DNA of 64,000 nt from positions 43,746 through 107,745 of the forward strand of contig CAYJIR010000003.1 in assembly GCA_964370295.1 (NCBI GenBank). Direction: 5' to 3'. The translations under genes were made by a program, and so were the position numbers. This stretch comes from JAAYCI01 sp964370295. GTDB taxonomy: Bacteria; Bacillota; Clostridia; Oscillospirales; Ruminococcaceae. The notes below the pieces were generated by a model. The model did not search any database. It was not told the origin of the DNA and saw only the letters and a list, made by a program, of their open reading frames with translations. Within the stretch, counting starts at the first letter, position 1, and every line of letters starts with the position of its first letter. Of the stretch, positions 1 through 8,313 are shown piece by piece.

Positions 1-875
1 CCTATTTTTCCGCCGTACCAACCATCTGTAAAGCTGCCACGGCTAAATACCGCTTGTAAAAATACTTCGTCGTAGGCCTTTCCCTCTCTGGCACACAGGG
101 CGGCATCTACAACCGCGGCAACATATTCGGGCGTGCGCAGTCTTCCCTCTATTTTAGCACACGCAACACCCATTTCCTCCAATTTCGGCAAAGCTTTTAG
201 CACCGATAAATCTTTTAACGATAAGGCATATTGCTCTTTTTTCCTATCGCTGCCTTCTTTGCAAAAAGGCAGGCGACAGGGCGCGGCACAAGCACCACGA
301 TTACCGCTTCGCCCGCCTAAAAAACTGCTAAAATAGCACTGACCGGACATCGACAAACACAATGCCCCATGTACAAAAATTTCCACTTCTATTGGCGCAC
401 GCTTTGCAATATAAGCGATTTCCTCTTCGCGCAATTCACGCGCCAAAATGGCACGCGTAAACCCAAGCTTCGCCAGTTTTTGCACCCCGGCCAAAGTATG
501 CACCCCCATTTGAGTAGAGGCATGCAAGGCAAGCGACGGCGCCACCTGTTTCGCAATAGGGACAGCCGCTAAATCTTGCACAATAGCCGCATCACATCCG
601 GCTTGGTAGGCTGTGTGAAGTGCCACGGCAAACGCATTTTCTCTGCCCGCAAACACCAAAGTGTTTAAAGTTACATACACTTTACAATTTCTGGCATGGC
701 AAAAAGCCACCGCTTTATATAAACCCTCTTCATCAAAATTCTCGGCACTGCGGCGTGCATTAAAACCCTGTAACCCTAAATAAACACAATCAGCACCGCT
801 GAATACAGCGGCGCTTAAAGTTTTCTCGTTTCCGGCAGGGGCTAGTATTTCAATGCGCCTTTGCGAAACCGACAT
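1..875 (-). CDS. Peptidase U32 family protein (partial, 3' end outside window)
   Basis: Reading the minus strand from the ATG at 873-875 gives an open frame to the window edge (about 291 residues). It begins with IEILAPAGNEKTL, followed by GADCVYLG, a segment with FVHGALC and SGQCYFSS, and then GNRGACAAPCR. This is the signature order of the U32 peptidase/collagenase-like family: a TIM-barrel with conserved cysteines near FVHGALC..SGxC..GxCxxxCR. Family members include collagenase-like proteases and tRNA/ubiquinone hydroxylation factors such as TrhP (YegQ/RlhA relatives), so the exact substrate cannot be fixed. The start codon directly abuts the zapA stop (876-878), so the two are surely cotranscribed and probably translationally coupled. 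U32 proteins next to zapA are common in Clostridia. The C-terminus is not visible. Confidence 0.9.
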   Translation of the reverse strand, partial: MSVSQRRIEILAPAGNEKTLSAAVFSGADCVYLGLQGFNARRSAENFDEEGLYKAVAFCHARNCKVYVTLNTLVFAGRENAFAVALHTAYQAGCDAAIVQDLAAVPIAKQVAPSLALHASTQMGVHTLAGVQKLAKLGFTRAILARELREEEIAYIAKRAPIEVEIFVHGALCLSMSGQCYFSSFLGGRSGNRGACAAPCRLPFCKEGSDRKKEQYALSLKDLSVLKALPKLEEMGVACAKIEGRLRTPEYVAAVVDAALCAREGKAYDEVFLQAVFSRGSFTDGWYGGKI

Positions 876-1292
876 TTATAAATCCTCAATTACCATTTGG
901 CCATCCTTGTTTTTGTCTGCCTCTTCTTTTGCACTGGTATTTCGTCCTTTTTGTGCTTTCCCTTCATAATGGGCCAACTCGTTTCTCAGGCGCTCCACTT
1001 CCAAGCGCGCTTCCTCTGCCGCCATACGCGCCTTGGCTGCATCCTCTAAATAATCTTGGATTTGCACACGCATATTGTCTGCCCCAAACGCATTCTTTTC
1101 TGCTTCGTCCAAATAACCAAGCGCTGTAATGACAGCCGCGGCCGCAACCGAAGCATTGGGTGTATCAATCATCACTTGGTTCATGTCTGCATCCAATTTT
1201 TCTGCCAGCCCGAGAAGGTACTCGGCAGAATCGTTGGTAGAAACCAAGTAACTGGACCCGCAGATTTCCAATTTAACTCTTTGAGACGGCAT
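876..1292 (-). CDS. zapA: Cell division protein ZapA
   Basis: This 138-residue protein opens with VKLEICGSSYLV and is followed by a helical, alanine-rich segment with a YLDEAEK-like stretch and then a long charged coiled coil (about residues 85-115). It matches the Gram-positive ZapA architecture: a small N-terminal FtsZ-binding head, then a dimerising coiled coil. ZapA crosslinks and stabilises FtsZ filaments at the division ring in the cytoplasm. The last 25 residues are a charged, low-complexity tail. The gene starts at the ATG at 1290-1292, preceded on the minus strand by a GAGGG Shine-Dalgarno, and is followed without a gap by the U32 peptidase gene. The assignment rests on the N-terminal motif, the size and the neighbour. 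Confidence 0.85.
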   Translation of the reverse strand: MPSQRVKLEICGSSYLVSTNDSAEYLLGLAEKLDADMNQVMIDTPNASVAAAAVITALGYLDEAEKNAFGADNMRVQIQDYLEDAAKARMAAEEARLEVERLRNELAHYEGKAQKGRNTSAKEEADKNKDGQMVIEDL

Positions 1293-1781
1293 TTTTGCAA
1301 ACCCTCTTTCTTTTTTATTTCAGTTTTCACACCACAAATTGATAACACTTGCTTTGTCGTTATATTTTACAGGAAACTTTTTTCGTTTCCTTACAATCCT
1401 TGCGAAATCACAAAGAATTTTTCATCGTCACCCACTAGTATAATACAAAACACCTTCATTTGGAAAGCTTTTTTCACTTCTTTACTTCTTTTTCTATATT
1501 TTTGCCGCTTTGCACAAACCTTATCCCCCTTTCTCGGTGGTTTTTTTAGTCATCCTATTGTCCACAAAAACAAATGTACGCATAAGCATACAAAATTAGC
1601 GCCAATTTCTTTGTTAAAAATTCTCGTTTGTTTTTTTCTTCAGCTTGCAATCAAAACCTTATGTAAGGTATAATGAAAATGGTATTTTATATTGTAATTC
1701 CGTAATTTATAGTTTTTATAGCGCGTGTTTTTGGGCGTTGTCGCACACAAGAAGCACTCACCCGAGAAATGGAGGCACACT
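1293..1781. other. Divergent intergenic region between zapA and glgP
   Basis: This 489-base AT-rich spacer separates divergent transcription units and contains no convincing gene. It holds the glgP promoter (1645-1674) and a leader of about 100 bases before the glgP ATG. A short perfect inverted repeat, AGGAAAC and its complement, lies at 1371-1391 about 80 bases upstream of zapA. It could be a hairpin in the zapA leader or an operator, but nothing identifies its partner. Confidence 0.5.
1645..1674 (+). promoter_or_regulatory. SigmaA-type promoter of glgP
   Basis: TTGCAA at 1645-1650 and TATAAT at 1669-1674 are separated by 18 bases, a good housekeeping promoter. It lies about 110 bases upstream of the glgP start. 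Confidence 0.7.
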
Positions 1782-4205
1782 ATGAAGCAAAAATTAGGAC
1801 AAAACATCGACAATCAAGAGTTTGAAACTCGTATTCAATCGTATTTATTTAGTGAATTTAACACAGACCTGGAATCTGCCAGTTTAGACCAAATTTATCG
1901 TGCTCTTGCTCGAGTCACACGTAAAATCATCAGCGATGGGCGAAAGCAATTCATGGCACATACCTATGGCACCAACGGAAAGCAAGTTTACTACCTGTGC
2001 ATGGAATTTTTGCTTGGGCGTAGCCTTCGAGACAACTTGTCGAACTTGGGGCTAGAAAAAGTGGCGCAACAAGTGCTTGCCTCGCATGATTTGAAACTAG
2101 ACACTGTGTATGAAGAAGAACCGGACGCCGGCCTTGGCAATGGCGGTCTTGGGCGTTTGGCAGCTTGTTATTTAGACGGTATGGCTACAACACAAGTGCC
2201 CGGGCAAGGCTATTCCATCATGTACGAGTATGGCATCTTTAAACAACAAATAGTGGATGGTTGGCAACAAGAAATGGCCGATGACTGGTTGCCCTCGGGT
2301 TCTGTGTGGTTTAAACAACACCAAAACGCCTCCATCGACGTGCGCTTTGATGGCGAAATAGAAGAAAGTTGGGACGGGAATTTTCACCATGTAGTTCATA
2401 AAAACGCCACTGTAGTGAAAGCGGTGCCACACGACATCTATATTTCCGGATACGGCTCAAATGGTGTATCTAAATTGCGCTTGTGGAAGGCCAAAGCTCC
2501 CGGCTTTGACATGCAGGCTTTCAACGCCGGTGATTACTATGATGCCATGACGCAAAACGCCAATGTCGAACTTATCTCAAAGGTCCTTTACCCCAACGAT
2601 AACCACATTGAAGGTAAAATTTTGCGCTTACGGCAACAATATTTTTTGTCTTGCGCCTCTGTAGACGACATAGTGCAACAGCATCTTGAACAATATGGCA
2701 CCATCGACAATCTGCCCGACAAGGTTGCCATCCATATCAACGACACCCATCCCACACTTGCCATACCGGAATTGCTTCGAATACTACTAGACAATTGTGG
2801 CTTTAGCTGGGAGATATCCTTCGATATTGCCAAACGCACCTTCGCCTACACGAACCACACAGTGATGAGTGAAGCACTGGAAAAATGGCCTTGTGATTTG
2901 TTCAAACGCGTTTTGCCACGCATCTATCAGATTTTGCAAGAAATGGATCGCCGCGCACGCGCCGATTTTGAACAAGCATTCCCCGGCGACCAAGGCAAAA
3001 TTGACTATATGGCCATGATACATGATGGTGAAATTCGCATGGCGAACATCTGCTGTTATTGTGCACATTCCATCAACGGTGTGTCTAAGTTACACAGTGA
3101 AATCATCAAAGAAACAGTATTCCATGATTATTATCTCTACTGCCCTGAAAAATTTACCAATGTGACAAACGGAATTGCCTATCGCCGCTGGCTTTTGCAG
3201 GCCAACCCAGCCCTTACCGATTACCTAGAAGAAGTGATTGGTGATGAATTTAAAACAGACGCCTCGGCTCTATCTAAACTTTTTTCCTATCGAGACAACA
3301 AAGAGGTGCTTACAGGGCTCGCACAAGTAAAACACAAAAACAAAGTCATTTTTTCCGAGCGTATCCAAAAAATATACGGCATCTCTCTTGACCCTAACAG
3401 CATCTTTGACTGCCAGGTGAAACGGATGCACGAATACAAACGCCAGCACTTAAATGCCTTGAACATTGCCTGTGAATATTTATATTTAAAAGAGAATCCC
3501 AATGCCGACTTTGTGCCCAAAACATACATTTTTGCAGCCAAGGCGGCCAGTGGCTACTACATGGCAAAGCAAATGATTCGTCTTATATGGCAACTGGGTG
3601 AACTGATTGAAGCCGATCCGGTTGTGCGAAAAAAACTACGCATTGTCTATCTGGTAGATTACAATGTAACCACCAGTGAACTTCTTATGCCCGCCAGCGA
3701 AATTTCCGAGCAAATCAGCCTGGCCGGCACCGAAGCCTCCGGCACAGGCAACATGAAGTTTATGATGAACGGTGCACTGACTTTGGGTACTTTGGATGGC
3801 GCCAATATCGAAATTGCCGAGGCCGCAGGCAAGGACAATTTCATACAGTTTGGCATGCTTAGCGAAGAGGTTGTAAGCTTAAAGCAGCAGGGGTATAACC
3901 CTTCTTCTTATATTGCCAACATACCCATGGCCGATGAAGTATTAAATTTCTTGGCACGTGGTTGGAGCGGGGAAAACTTCCAAGAAATTGTTGAAAATTT
4001 ACGCACACAAGATCCCTATATGGTAATGGCTGACTTTGCCGACTATCGCAAAGCACAAGAACGTGTATCTCAGCTATATCGCGATCAAAAAACTTTTATG
4101 CAAATGAGCCTTTCTAACATTGCGGGCAGTGGTATTTTTGCCGCCGATCGCGCCGTGTTAGAATACGCAACTAATATTTGGGGTGCCGACCCCGTTAAAT
4201 GGTAG
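1782..4205 (+). CDS. glgP: Glycogen/starch/alpha-glucan phosphorylase
   Basis: The protein (807 residues, the usual family length) is a GT35 alpha-glucan phosphorylase. It releases glucose-1-phosphate from alpha-1,4-glucans using pyridoxal phosphate as an acid/base cofactor in the cytoplasm. Visible signatures are LGNGGLGRLAACYLD near residue 115, VKRMHEYKRQ near 548, and the PLP site EASGTGNMKF with the Schiff-base lysine at about residue 659. I place the start at the ATG at 1782, which has GGAGG eight bases upstream. An in-frame GTG at 1725 would add 19 residues but has no ribosome binding site. The next gene, a GH13 enzyme 55 bases downstream, suggests an alpha-glucan-degrading operon. MalP-type preference for maltodextrin is possible and cannot be separated by eye. 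Confidence 0.95.
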   Translation: MKQKLGQNIDNQEFETRIQSYLFSEFNTDLESASLDQIYRALARVTRKIISDGRKQFMAHTYGTNGKQVYYLCMEFLLGRSLRDNLSNLGLEKVAQQVLASHDLKLDTVYEEEPDAGLGNGGLGRLAACYLDGMATTQVPGQGYSIMYEYGIFKQQIVDGWQQEMADDWLPSGSVWFKQHQNASIDVRFDGEIEESWDGNFHHVVHKNATVVKAVPHDIYISGYGSNGVSKLRLWKAKAPGFDMQAFNAGDYYDAMTQNANVELISKVLYPNDNHIEGKILRLRQQYFLSCASVDDIVQQHLEQYGTIDNLPDKVAIHINDTHPTLAIPELLRILLDNCGFSWEISFDIAKRTFAYTNHTVMSEALEKWPCDLFKRVLPRIYQILQEMDRRARADFEQAFPGDQGKIDYMAMIHDGEIRMANICCYCAHSINGVSKLHSEIIKETVFHDYYLYCPEKFTNVTNGIAYRRWLLQANPALTDYLEEVIGDEFKTDASALSKLFSYRDNKEVLTGLAQVKHKNKVIFSERIQKIYGISLDPNSIFDCQVKRMHEYKRQHLNALNIACEYLYLKENPNADFVPKTYIFAAKAASGYYMAKQMIRLIWQLGELIEADPVVRKKLRIVYLVDYNVTTSELLMPASEISEQISLAGTEASGTGNMKFMMNGALTLGTLDGANIEIAEAAGKDNFIQFGMLSEEVVSLKQQGYNPSSYIANIPMADEVLNFLARGWSGENFQEIVENLRTQDPYMVMADFADYRKAQERVSQLYRDQKTFMQMSLSNIAGSGIFAADRAVLEYATNIWGADPVKW

Positions 4206-4260
4206 TATGCCCCCTTTCCAACAATGAAACGCTAGAAAGAATTTGGGAGGGAAACAAATC

Positions 4261-6084
4261 ATGTCTGCCATTTTCAACAGCCAGGACGAAGCCTATAAAA
4301 CACCCTTCGGTGCCATTAAAACCAACGAAGAGGTCACATTCACCTTGCGTGTTCCCAAAGAATTTTTCTGCAAAACACCCTATCTGTTTTTACAGCCGGA
4401 TGGCTGTGAAGCAAAGCAGCTTTTACTGGAATTTTGCGGCAGCCAAAACGACTGCGACCAATTTCGAATTTCTTTGCGTCTGCAGGACGCTGGTGTATAT
4501 TTTTACTGGTTCGATTTATACACAGGCTACCGCAAACTTTACGCCGGCTTGCTTGGACGAGCCTTTCTTACCACCGGCGATGGCGCCGCCTATCAACTCA
4601 CTGTTTACGAGCCCACTTTCACCGTGCCCAAAAATGCTGCAGGCGGTGTGATGTATCAAATTTTTCCAGACCGATTCCAAGAGGGCAATCCGCAAAAACC
4701 TTTACATTTTTATGAGCGTATCTACCGCCACAATAAACACAGCGAACCCTACTTTTGGCCTTTGAATACTGAAAAAGGTCATTTGACTATGGATTACTTC
4801 GGCGGAGACCTCCTTGGCATAGAACAACGTCTTGGCTATCTTAAAGCCATGGGCATCAACTGGATTTATTTAAACCCAATCTTTGAAGCACATTCTAACC
4901 ACCGCTACAACACAGCAGACTACATGAAAATAGACCCCTACCTCGGCACAAACGAAGATTTTGCGCGACTTTGCGAAAAAGCAAAAACCCTGGATATTTC
5001 CATTTTGCTCGATGGCGTATTCAGCCACACCGGGTCCGATTCTCTTTATTTTAATCGCGAAGGACGCTACCCCACTCTGGGAGCCTGGCAGGGGCCCAAA
5101 AGTCCCTATCGAAACTGGTATAAATTTCATCCGGATGGTGGATACGATAGCTGGTGGGGTTTCGACACTTTGCCCGCATGCAACAAACAAAACCCCGATT
5201 TTCGGCGCTTTATCTGTGGCCCCGGCGGTGTAATCGAGCATTGGCTTAACCTGGGGGCCGCCGGTTTTCGTTTGGATGTGGCCGACGAATTGCCAGACGA
5301 CTTTATCGAAGAAATTCGCACAGCGGTAAAACGATGCGGTGAGGATAAGCTCCTAATAGGAGAAGTGTGGGAAGACGCCTCTAATAAAGAGGCTTATGGT
5401 GTCCGTCGAAAATACTTTTTAGGCCATGAGCTAGACGGCGTAATGAACTATCCATTCCGCAATGCTATCTTGCGTTTTTTGCACGACAAAGATGCTTCGC
5501 AATTTGCCCACTCTGTGATGAGTATTTGCGAACACTACCCTCCACAGGCACTCTCGGTTTGCACCACACACTTGTCCACACACGACACAGAGCGGGCACT
5601 CACCATGCTTGCCAACGAACCCACCGGAGACCACGATCGCAATTGGCAAAGCGGACGTCGCCTAGATGCGGCCAGCTATGAATACGGCATTCGGCTTATG
5701 CAGCTAGCTTTTGTTTTACAGTTCACTTTGCCAGGCATACCTTGCATCTATTATGGGGATGAAGTGGGCATGCAAGGCTACAAGGACCCCTTTAACCGAG
5801 GTTTTTTCGATTGGACAAGCCATGAATCGCGTTTGATAGAGCTTGTAATGTCGCTTTCCAGCCTACGACACGATTGCCCCGCCTTTGCTGAAGGCCGTTT
5901 GTATTTCACCCACTGTGCTCCCGGTGTGCTATGCTATGAACGCAGAACCAATAGCGACGTAGTAGCCATAGCCCTCAATTGTTCCGGCCGCAGTGTTGAG
6001 GTAAATTTGCTAAAAGAAAGCATTCACTTGCCGAATATGAAATACATTTGGCGCACTAAAAAATTACAGCAAACAACCTTGTAG
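4261..6084 (+). CDS. GH13 alpha-glucan hydrolase, cyclomaltodextrinase/neopullulanase-like
   Basis: The protein (607 residues) has an N-terminal beta-rich CBM34-like domain (about 1-125) and then a GH13 barrel. The four conserved regions are visible: DGVFSHTG (near 252), GFRLDVADE with the nucleophile Asp (about 338), IGEVWED with the acid/base Glu (about 368), and STHDTER with the transition-state-stabilising Asp (about 442). This layout fits subfamily-20 enzymes, which open cyclodextrins or cut short maltodextrins and pullulan. No signal peptide is seen, so it probably acts in the cytoplasm. The start is the ATG at 4261 with GGGAGG upstream; an in-frame TTG at 4243 is less likely. The 55-base gap after glgP, with no terminator, implies one operon in which this enzyme processes glucans that the phosphorylase cannot finish. 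Confidence 0.88.
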   Translation: MSAIFNSQDEAYKTPFGAIKTNEEVTFTLRVPKEFFCKTPYLFLQPDGCEAKQLLLEFCGSQNDCDQFRISLRLQDAGVYFYWFDLYTGYRKLYAGLLGRAFLTTGDGAAYQLTVYEPTFTVPKNAAGGVMYQIFPDRFQEGNPQKPLHFYERIYRHNKHSEPYFWPLNTEKGHLTMDYFGGDLLGIEQRLGYLKAMGINWIYLNPIFEAHSNHRYNTADYMKIDPYLGTNEDFARLCEKAKTLDISILLDGVFSHTGSDSLYFNREGRYPTLGAWQGPKSPYRNWYKFHPDGGYDSWWGFDTLPACNKQNPDFRRFICGPGGVIEHWLNLGAAGFRLDVADELPDDFIEEIRTAVKRCGEDKLLIGEVWEDASNKEAYGVRRKYFLGHELDGVMNYPFRNAILRFLHDKDASQFAHSVMSICEHYPPQALSVCTTHLSTHDTERALTMLANEPTGDHDRNWQSGRRLDAASYEYGIRLMQLAFVLQFTLPGIPCIYYGDEVGMQGYKDPFNRGFFDWTSHESRLIELVMSLSSLRHDCPAFAEGRLYFTHCAPGVLCYERRTNSDVVAIALNCSGRSVEVNLLKESIHLPNMKYIWRTKKLQQTTL

Positions 6085-6164
6085 AAAACAGTTGCCACTA
6101 CTTTCGCTATGATTGGCCCGCCAGCATAGTGCTCTATTTTATTGATTTTTTTCTTGGAGGATAT

Positions 6165-6728
6165 ATGGCCTTACTTTTGGCTTCGCAAAGCCCACGTCGA
6201 CGGGCTCTTTTAGCACTACTTACAAATCATTTTGATGTGTTGGCACCCGAAGTGGACGAAAGCAATTTTGTGCATTTACCCGCACTTGAACTTTGCGAAT
6301 CACTCGCTATAAAAAAAGTCGATGCAATACCTTTTACCGGGGCATATAAGGCAGTTTTAGCTTGTGACACCGTTGTCGATTTAGAAGGCCGTGCTTTGGG
6401 AAAACCACAAAACTGTGAAGATGCTATTAATATGCTCTCCTCCCTAAGCGGTCGCTGGCACGAAGTACACACAGGGGTTTGTCTTTTACAACACAACGGA
6501 CGTAGACATAATTTTACACAAACCACCCGTGTATGGTTTGATACCATCCCTAAATCGGACATTCTAGCCGTATGCGAAACCGATGAACCTTACGACAAAG
6601 CCGGTGCCTATGGCATACAAGGCTGGGCTGCCGGTTTCATTCCGCGCATAGAAGGCTGCTATTATAATGTAATGGGTTTGCCTGTGGCTACACTAAGAAA
6701 CCTACTAACGAAAGAGAATTTATTATAG
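6165..6728 (+). CDS. maf: Maf-family nucleoside triphosphate pyrophosphatase
   Basis: The protein (187 residues, standard length) has the Maf signatures LLASQSPRRRALL at the N-terminus, ACDTVVDLEGRALGKP in the middle, and EPYDKAGAYGIQG near residue 145, with catalytic Asp and conserved Lys/Glu in place. Maf proteins hydrolyse dTTP/UTP or modified nucleotides to monophosphates and were first described through septum inhibition. The ATG at 6165 is preferred because TTGGAGG lies just upstream; an upstream in-frame start at 6129 has no ribosome binding site. In many Clostridia maf heads a shape/division cluster (mreBCD, minCDE, rodA, mgsA). Here only minD-like and mgsA-like genes follow. Confidence 0.92.
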   Translation: MALLLASQSPRRRALLALLTNHFDVLAPEVDESNFVHLPALELCESLAIKKVDAIPFTGAYKAVLACDTVVDLEGRALGKPQNCEDAINMLSSLSGRWHEVHTGVCLLQHNGRRHNFTQTTRVWFDTIPKSDILAVCETDEPYDKAGAYGIQGWAAGFIPRIEGCYYNVMGLPVATLRNLLTKENLL

Positions 6729-6786
6729 TGCTCTTTGCCTGTCTAAAAATTTGTGCAATTTTTTAGCTAACCGACACAAAATTTAC

Positions 6787-6815
6787 TTGTTTTATGGTGT
6801 AATTTCTGTTATAAT
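6787..6815 (+). promoter_or_regulatory. SigmaA-type promoter upstream of the MinD-like gene
   Basis: TTGTTT at 6787-6792 and TATAAT at 6810-6815 have 17-base spacing, about 100 bases before the MinD-like start. The pair therefore has its own promoter even if maf is also read through. Confidence 0.65.
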
Positions 6816-6916
6816 AGCTGTGGATTGATTTTTACATATCCTTTTGGCTTATTTATCGTTCATTTCGTTCGTCTTTTCGGTGTATACTCATTTTAAAACC
6901 GGAGGTAACTACCTGC

Positions 6917-7651
6917 ATGAGCGCGGCTATACTCACCTTTGTCTCCGGCAAAGGCGGCACCGGCAACAGCACCGTTTGTGTGTTTTGCGGGCAAGCCTTG
7001 GCTGCACTGGGAAAACGAGTTTTATATATCGAGCTTAAATTCGCATTGCGCACGGCCGATTTTATTGCCGGCATGGCAAAACACGTGGTTTATGATATCT
7101 CGGACGTGATGCAAAACCGTTGCCCTCTAGAAAAAGCTGTTCTTGAACACCCTCGGCAACCAGGGTTTTATTTGCTATTTTCCCCTTTTGAGGACAATCT
7201 GTTCGGCAAACGAGAGCTTACCCAGTTGCTTTCCAATTGCCATAATGACTATGATTATATCCTTATAGATGCACCGGCCGGCTTGGAGGAAGGTTTTGCT
7301 CTTGCCACAGAGGCTGCACACCAAGCAATTTTTGTACTAACACCCGATCCGGTCAGCTTACGCATTGGTCAACTTTTGGCAAACCAACCCGAACTAGAAC
7401 AAAAACCACAACGCATGATCCTAAATCGTGTCTTACCTCAAAGAGCCTTGGCACCGGGTGTTCTTCTGGATTTAGACGAAGCCATCGACCTTGCCGGTGT
7501 ACAGCTGCTCGGGGTGATACCGGATTCCTCTGCTATACAAGTGGCCACCACAGGTGGTGCTGTTTTGCAAAACCATCAATTGGAAGCGCGTATCTTTGAA
7601 GCAATTGCACATCGTATTTTAGGAAAACACATGCCATTATTATATACATAG
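6917..7651 (+). CDS. MinD/ParA-like P-loop protein with degenerate ATPase motifs
   Basis: The protein (244 residues) has the overall fold of the deviant-Walker-A ATPases MinD/ParA. Visible are SGKGGTGNST at 10-19, the Walker B-like YILIDAPAG near 115, and a C-terminal GVIPDSSAI region typical of MinD. Two residues normally needed for catalysis are replaced. The P-loop lysine of KGGxGK[ST] is Asn17, although signature Lys12 remains, and the switch-I Asp after the second strand (IELD in relatives) is Lys41. No clear C-terminal amphipathic membrane-targeting helix is present. The start is the ATG at 6917 with GGAGG at 6901-6905. In active relatives MinD positions the division inhibitor MinC. I infer a non-hydrolysing or decayed homologue. 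The mgsA-like gene follows after 35 bases. Confidence 0.8.
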   Translation: MSAAILTFVSGKGGTGNSTVCVFCGQALAALGKRVLYIELKFALRTADFIAGMAKHVVYDISDVMQNRCPLEKAVLEHPRQPGFYLLFSPFEDNLFGKRELTQLLSNCHNDYDYILIDAPAGLEEGFALATEAAHQAIFVLTPDPVSLRIGQLLANQPELEQKPQRMILNRVLPQRALAPGVLLDLDEAIDLAGVQLLGVIPDSSAIQVATTGGAVLQNHQLEARIFEAIAHRILGKHMPLLYT

Positions 7652-7686
7652 CCCATTTTCACAGGCTGAATGATAGGAGAACCCCC

Positions 7687-8091
7687 ATGAATATTGCATT
7701 GACTGCACATGATTCCAAAAAAGAGTTGATTGTTCAATTTTGCACAGCCTATATTCATACGCTTAGTAAGCACACCCTTGTGGCCACAGGTACAACCGGA
7801 AAATTGGTTGCAGAGGCCACAGGTTTAGATGTACACCGTTTTCTTTCCGGCGTGCATGGCGGTGCACAGCAAATTGCTGCACGCATTGCCTGTGATGAAA
7901 TCGACCTCTTGCTATTTTTCCGGGACCCTATCAACCAAAAGACCGGGAATCCCAGCGAAATGGAACTGTTGCATCTATGCGATATGTACAGCATCCCACT
8001 CGCCACCAATATCGCCACGGCAGAGGTGCTTATCCACGGCCTTGCACGCGGAGATTTAGACTGGCGTGATATTGTAAATCCTAAAGATTAG
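7687..8091 (+). CDS. mgsA: Methylglyoxal synthase-like protein lacking catalytic residues
   Basis: The protein (134 residues) aligns along its full length with methylglyoxal synthases: IALTAHDSKK, LVATGTTGKL, RFLSGVHGG, FFRDP and IPLATNIATAEVLI. Active MgsA converts dihydroxyacetone phosphate to methylglyoxal and phosphate. The catalytic aspartate of the GGDQQ motif (Asp71 in E. coli, Asp60 in B. subtilis) is Ala60 here. The His and Asp of the following PHxPD segment (E. coli His98 and Asp101) are Gly87 and Ser90. Phosphate-binding T34-G35-T36-T37-G38 and Asp9 and Asp80 are kept. A protein that binds but does not turn over the substrate, or one drifting to loss, is the simplest reading. An AGGAGA ribosome binding site precedes the ATG. 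Confidence 0.85.
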   Translation: MNIALTAHDSKKELIVQFCTAYIHTLSKHTLVATGTTGKLVAEATGLDVHRFLSGVHGGAQQIAARIACDEIDLLLFFRDPINQKTGNPSEMELLHLCDMYSIPLATNIATAEVLIHGLARGDLDWRDIVNPKD

Positions 8092-8192
8092 TATTTCACA
8101 CAAGCACACTTGTATTTGATTTTGCTTTATAGAGTGGCTTTTATTTGTGTTCGAGAACATCATTTTAGGTCGTTTTGACAAGGCGACATTCG

Positions 8193-8215
8193 TCGTTTTG
8201 GCAAAACGATTTTTT
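8193..8215 (+). terminator. Intrinsic terminator after mgsA-like gene
   Basis: TCGTTTTG and CAAAACGA form a tight hairpin followed by six T, about 100 bases downstream of the mgsA-like stop. The rest of the 222-base gap to the dnaD-like gene shows nothing firm. Confidence 0.65.
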
Positions 8216-8313
8216 CTTGAAACTACGAAACACCCATGCACCTTGTTAAGGTTAACTATTTGACGGTTTAGGCCATACCGCCTGCATCGTTTTGCGCAGA
8301 GGAGGTTACCTTT

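Noticed and set aside
1725..1781. GTG start giving a 19-residue extension of glycogen phosphorylase
   Set aside because: There is no ribosome binding site for it, whereas the ATG at 1782 has a well-spaced GGAGG and gives the usual family N-terminus.
8134..8152. Palindrome TGTTCGAGAACA as a LexA box
   Set aside because: It does not match the Gram-positive LexA consensus (CGAACRNRYGTTYG) and no SOS gene is adjacent.
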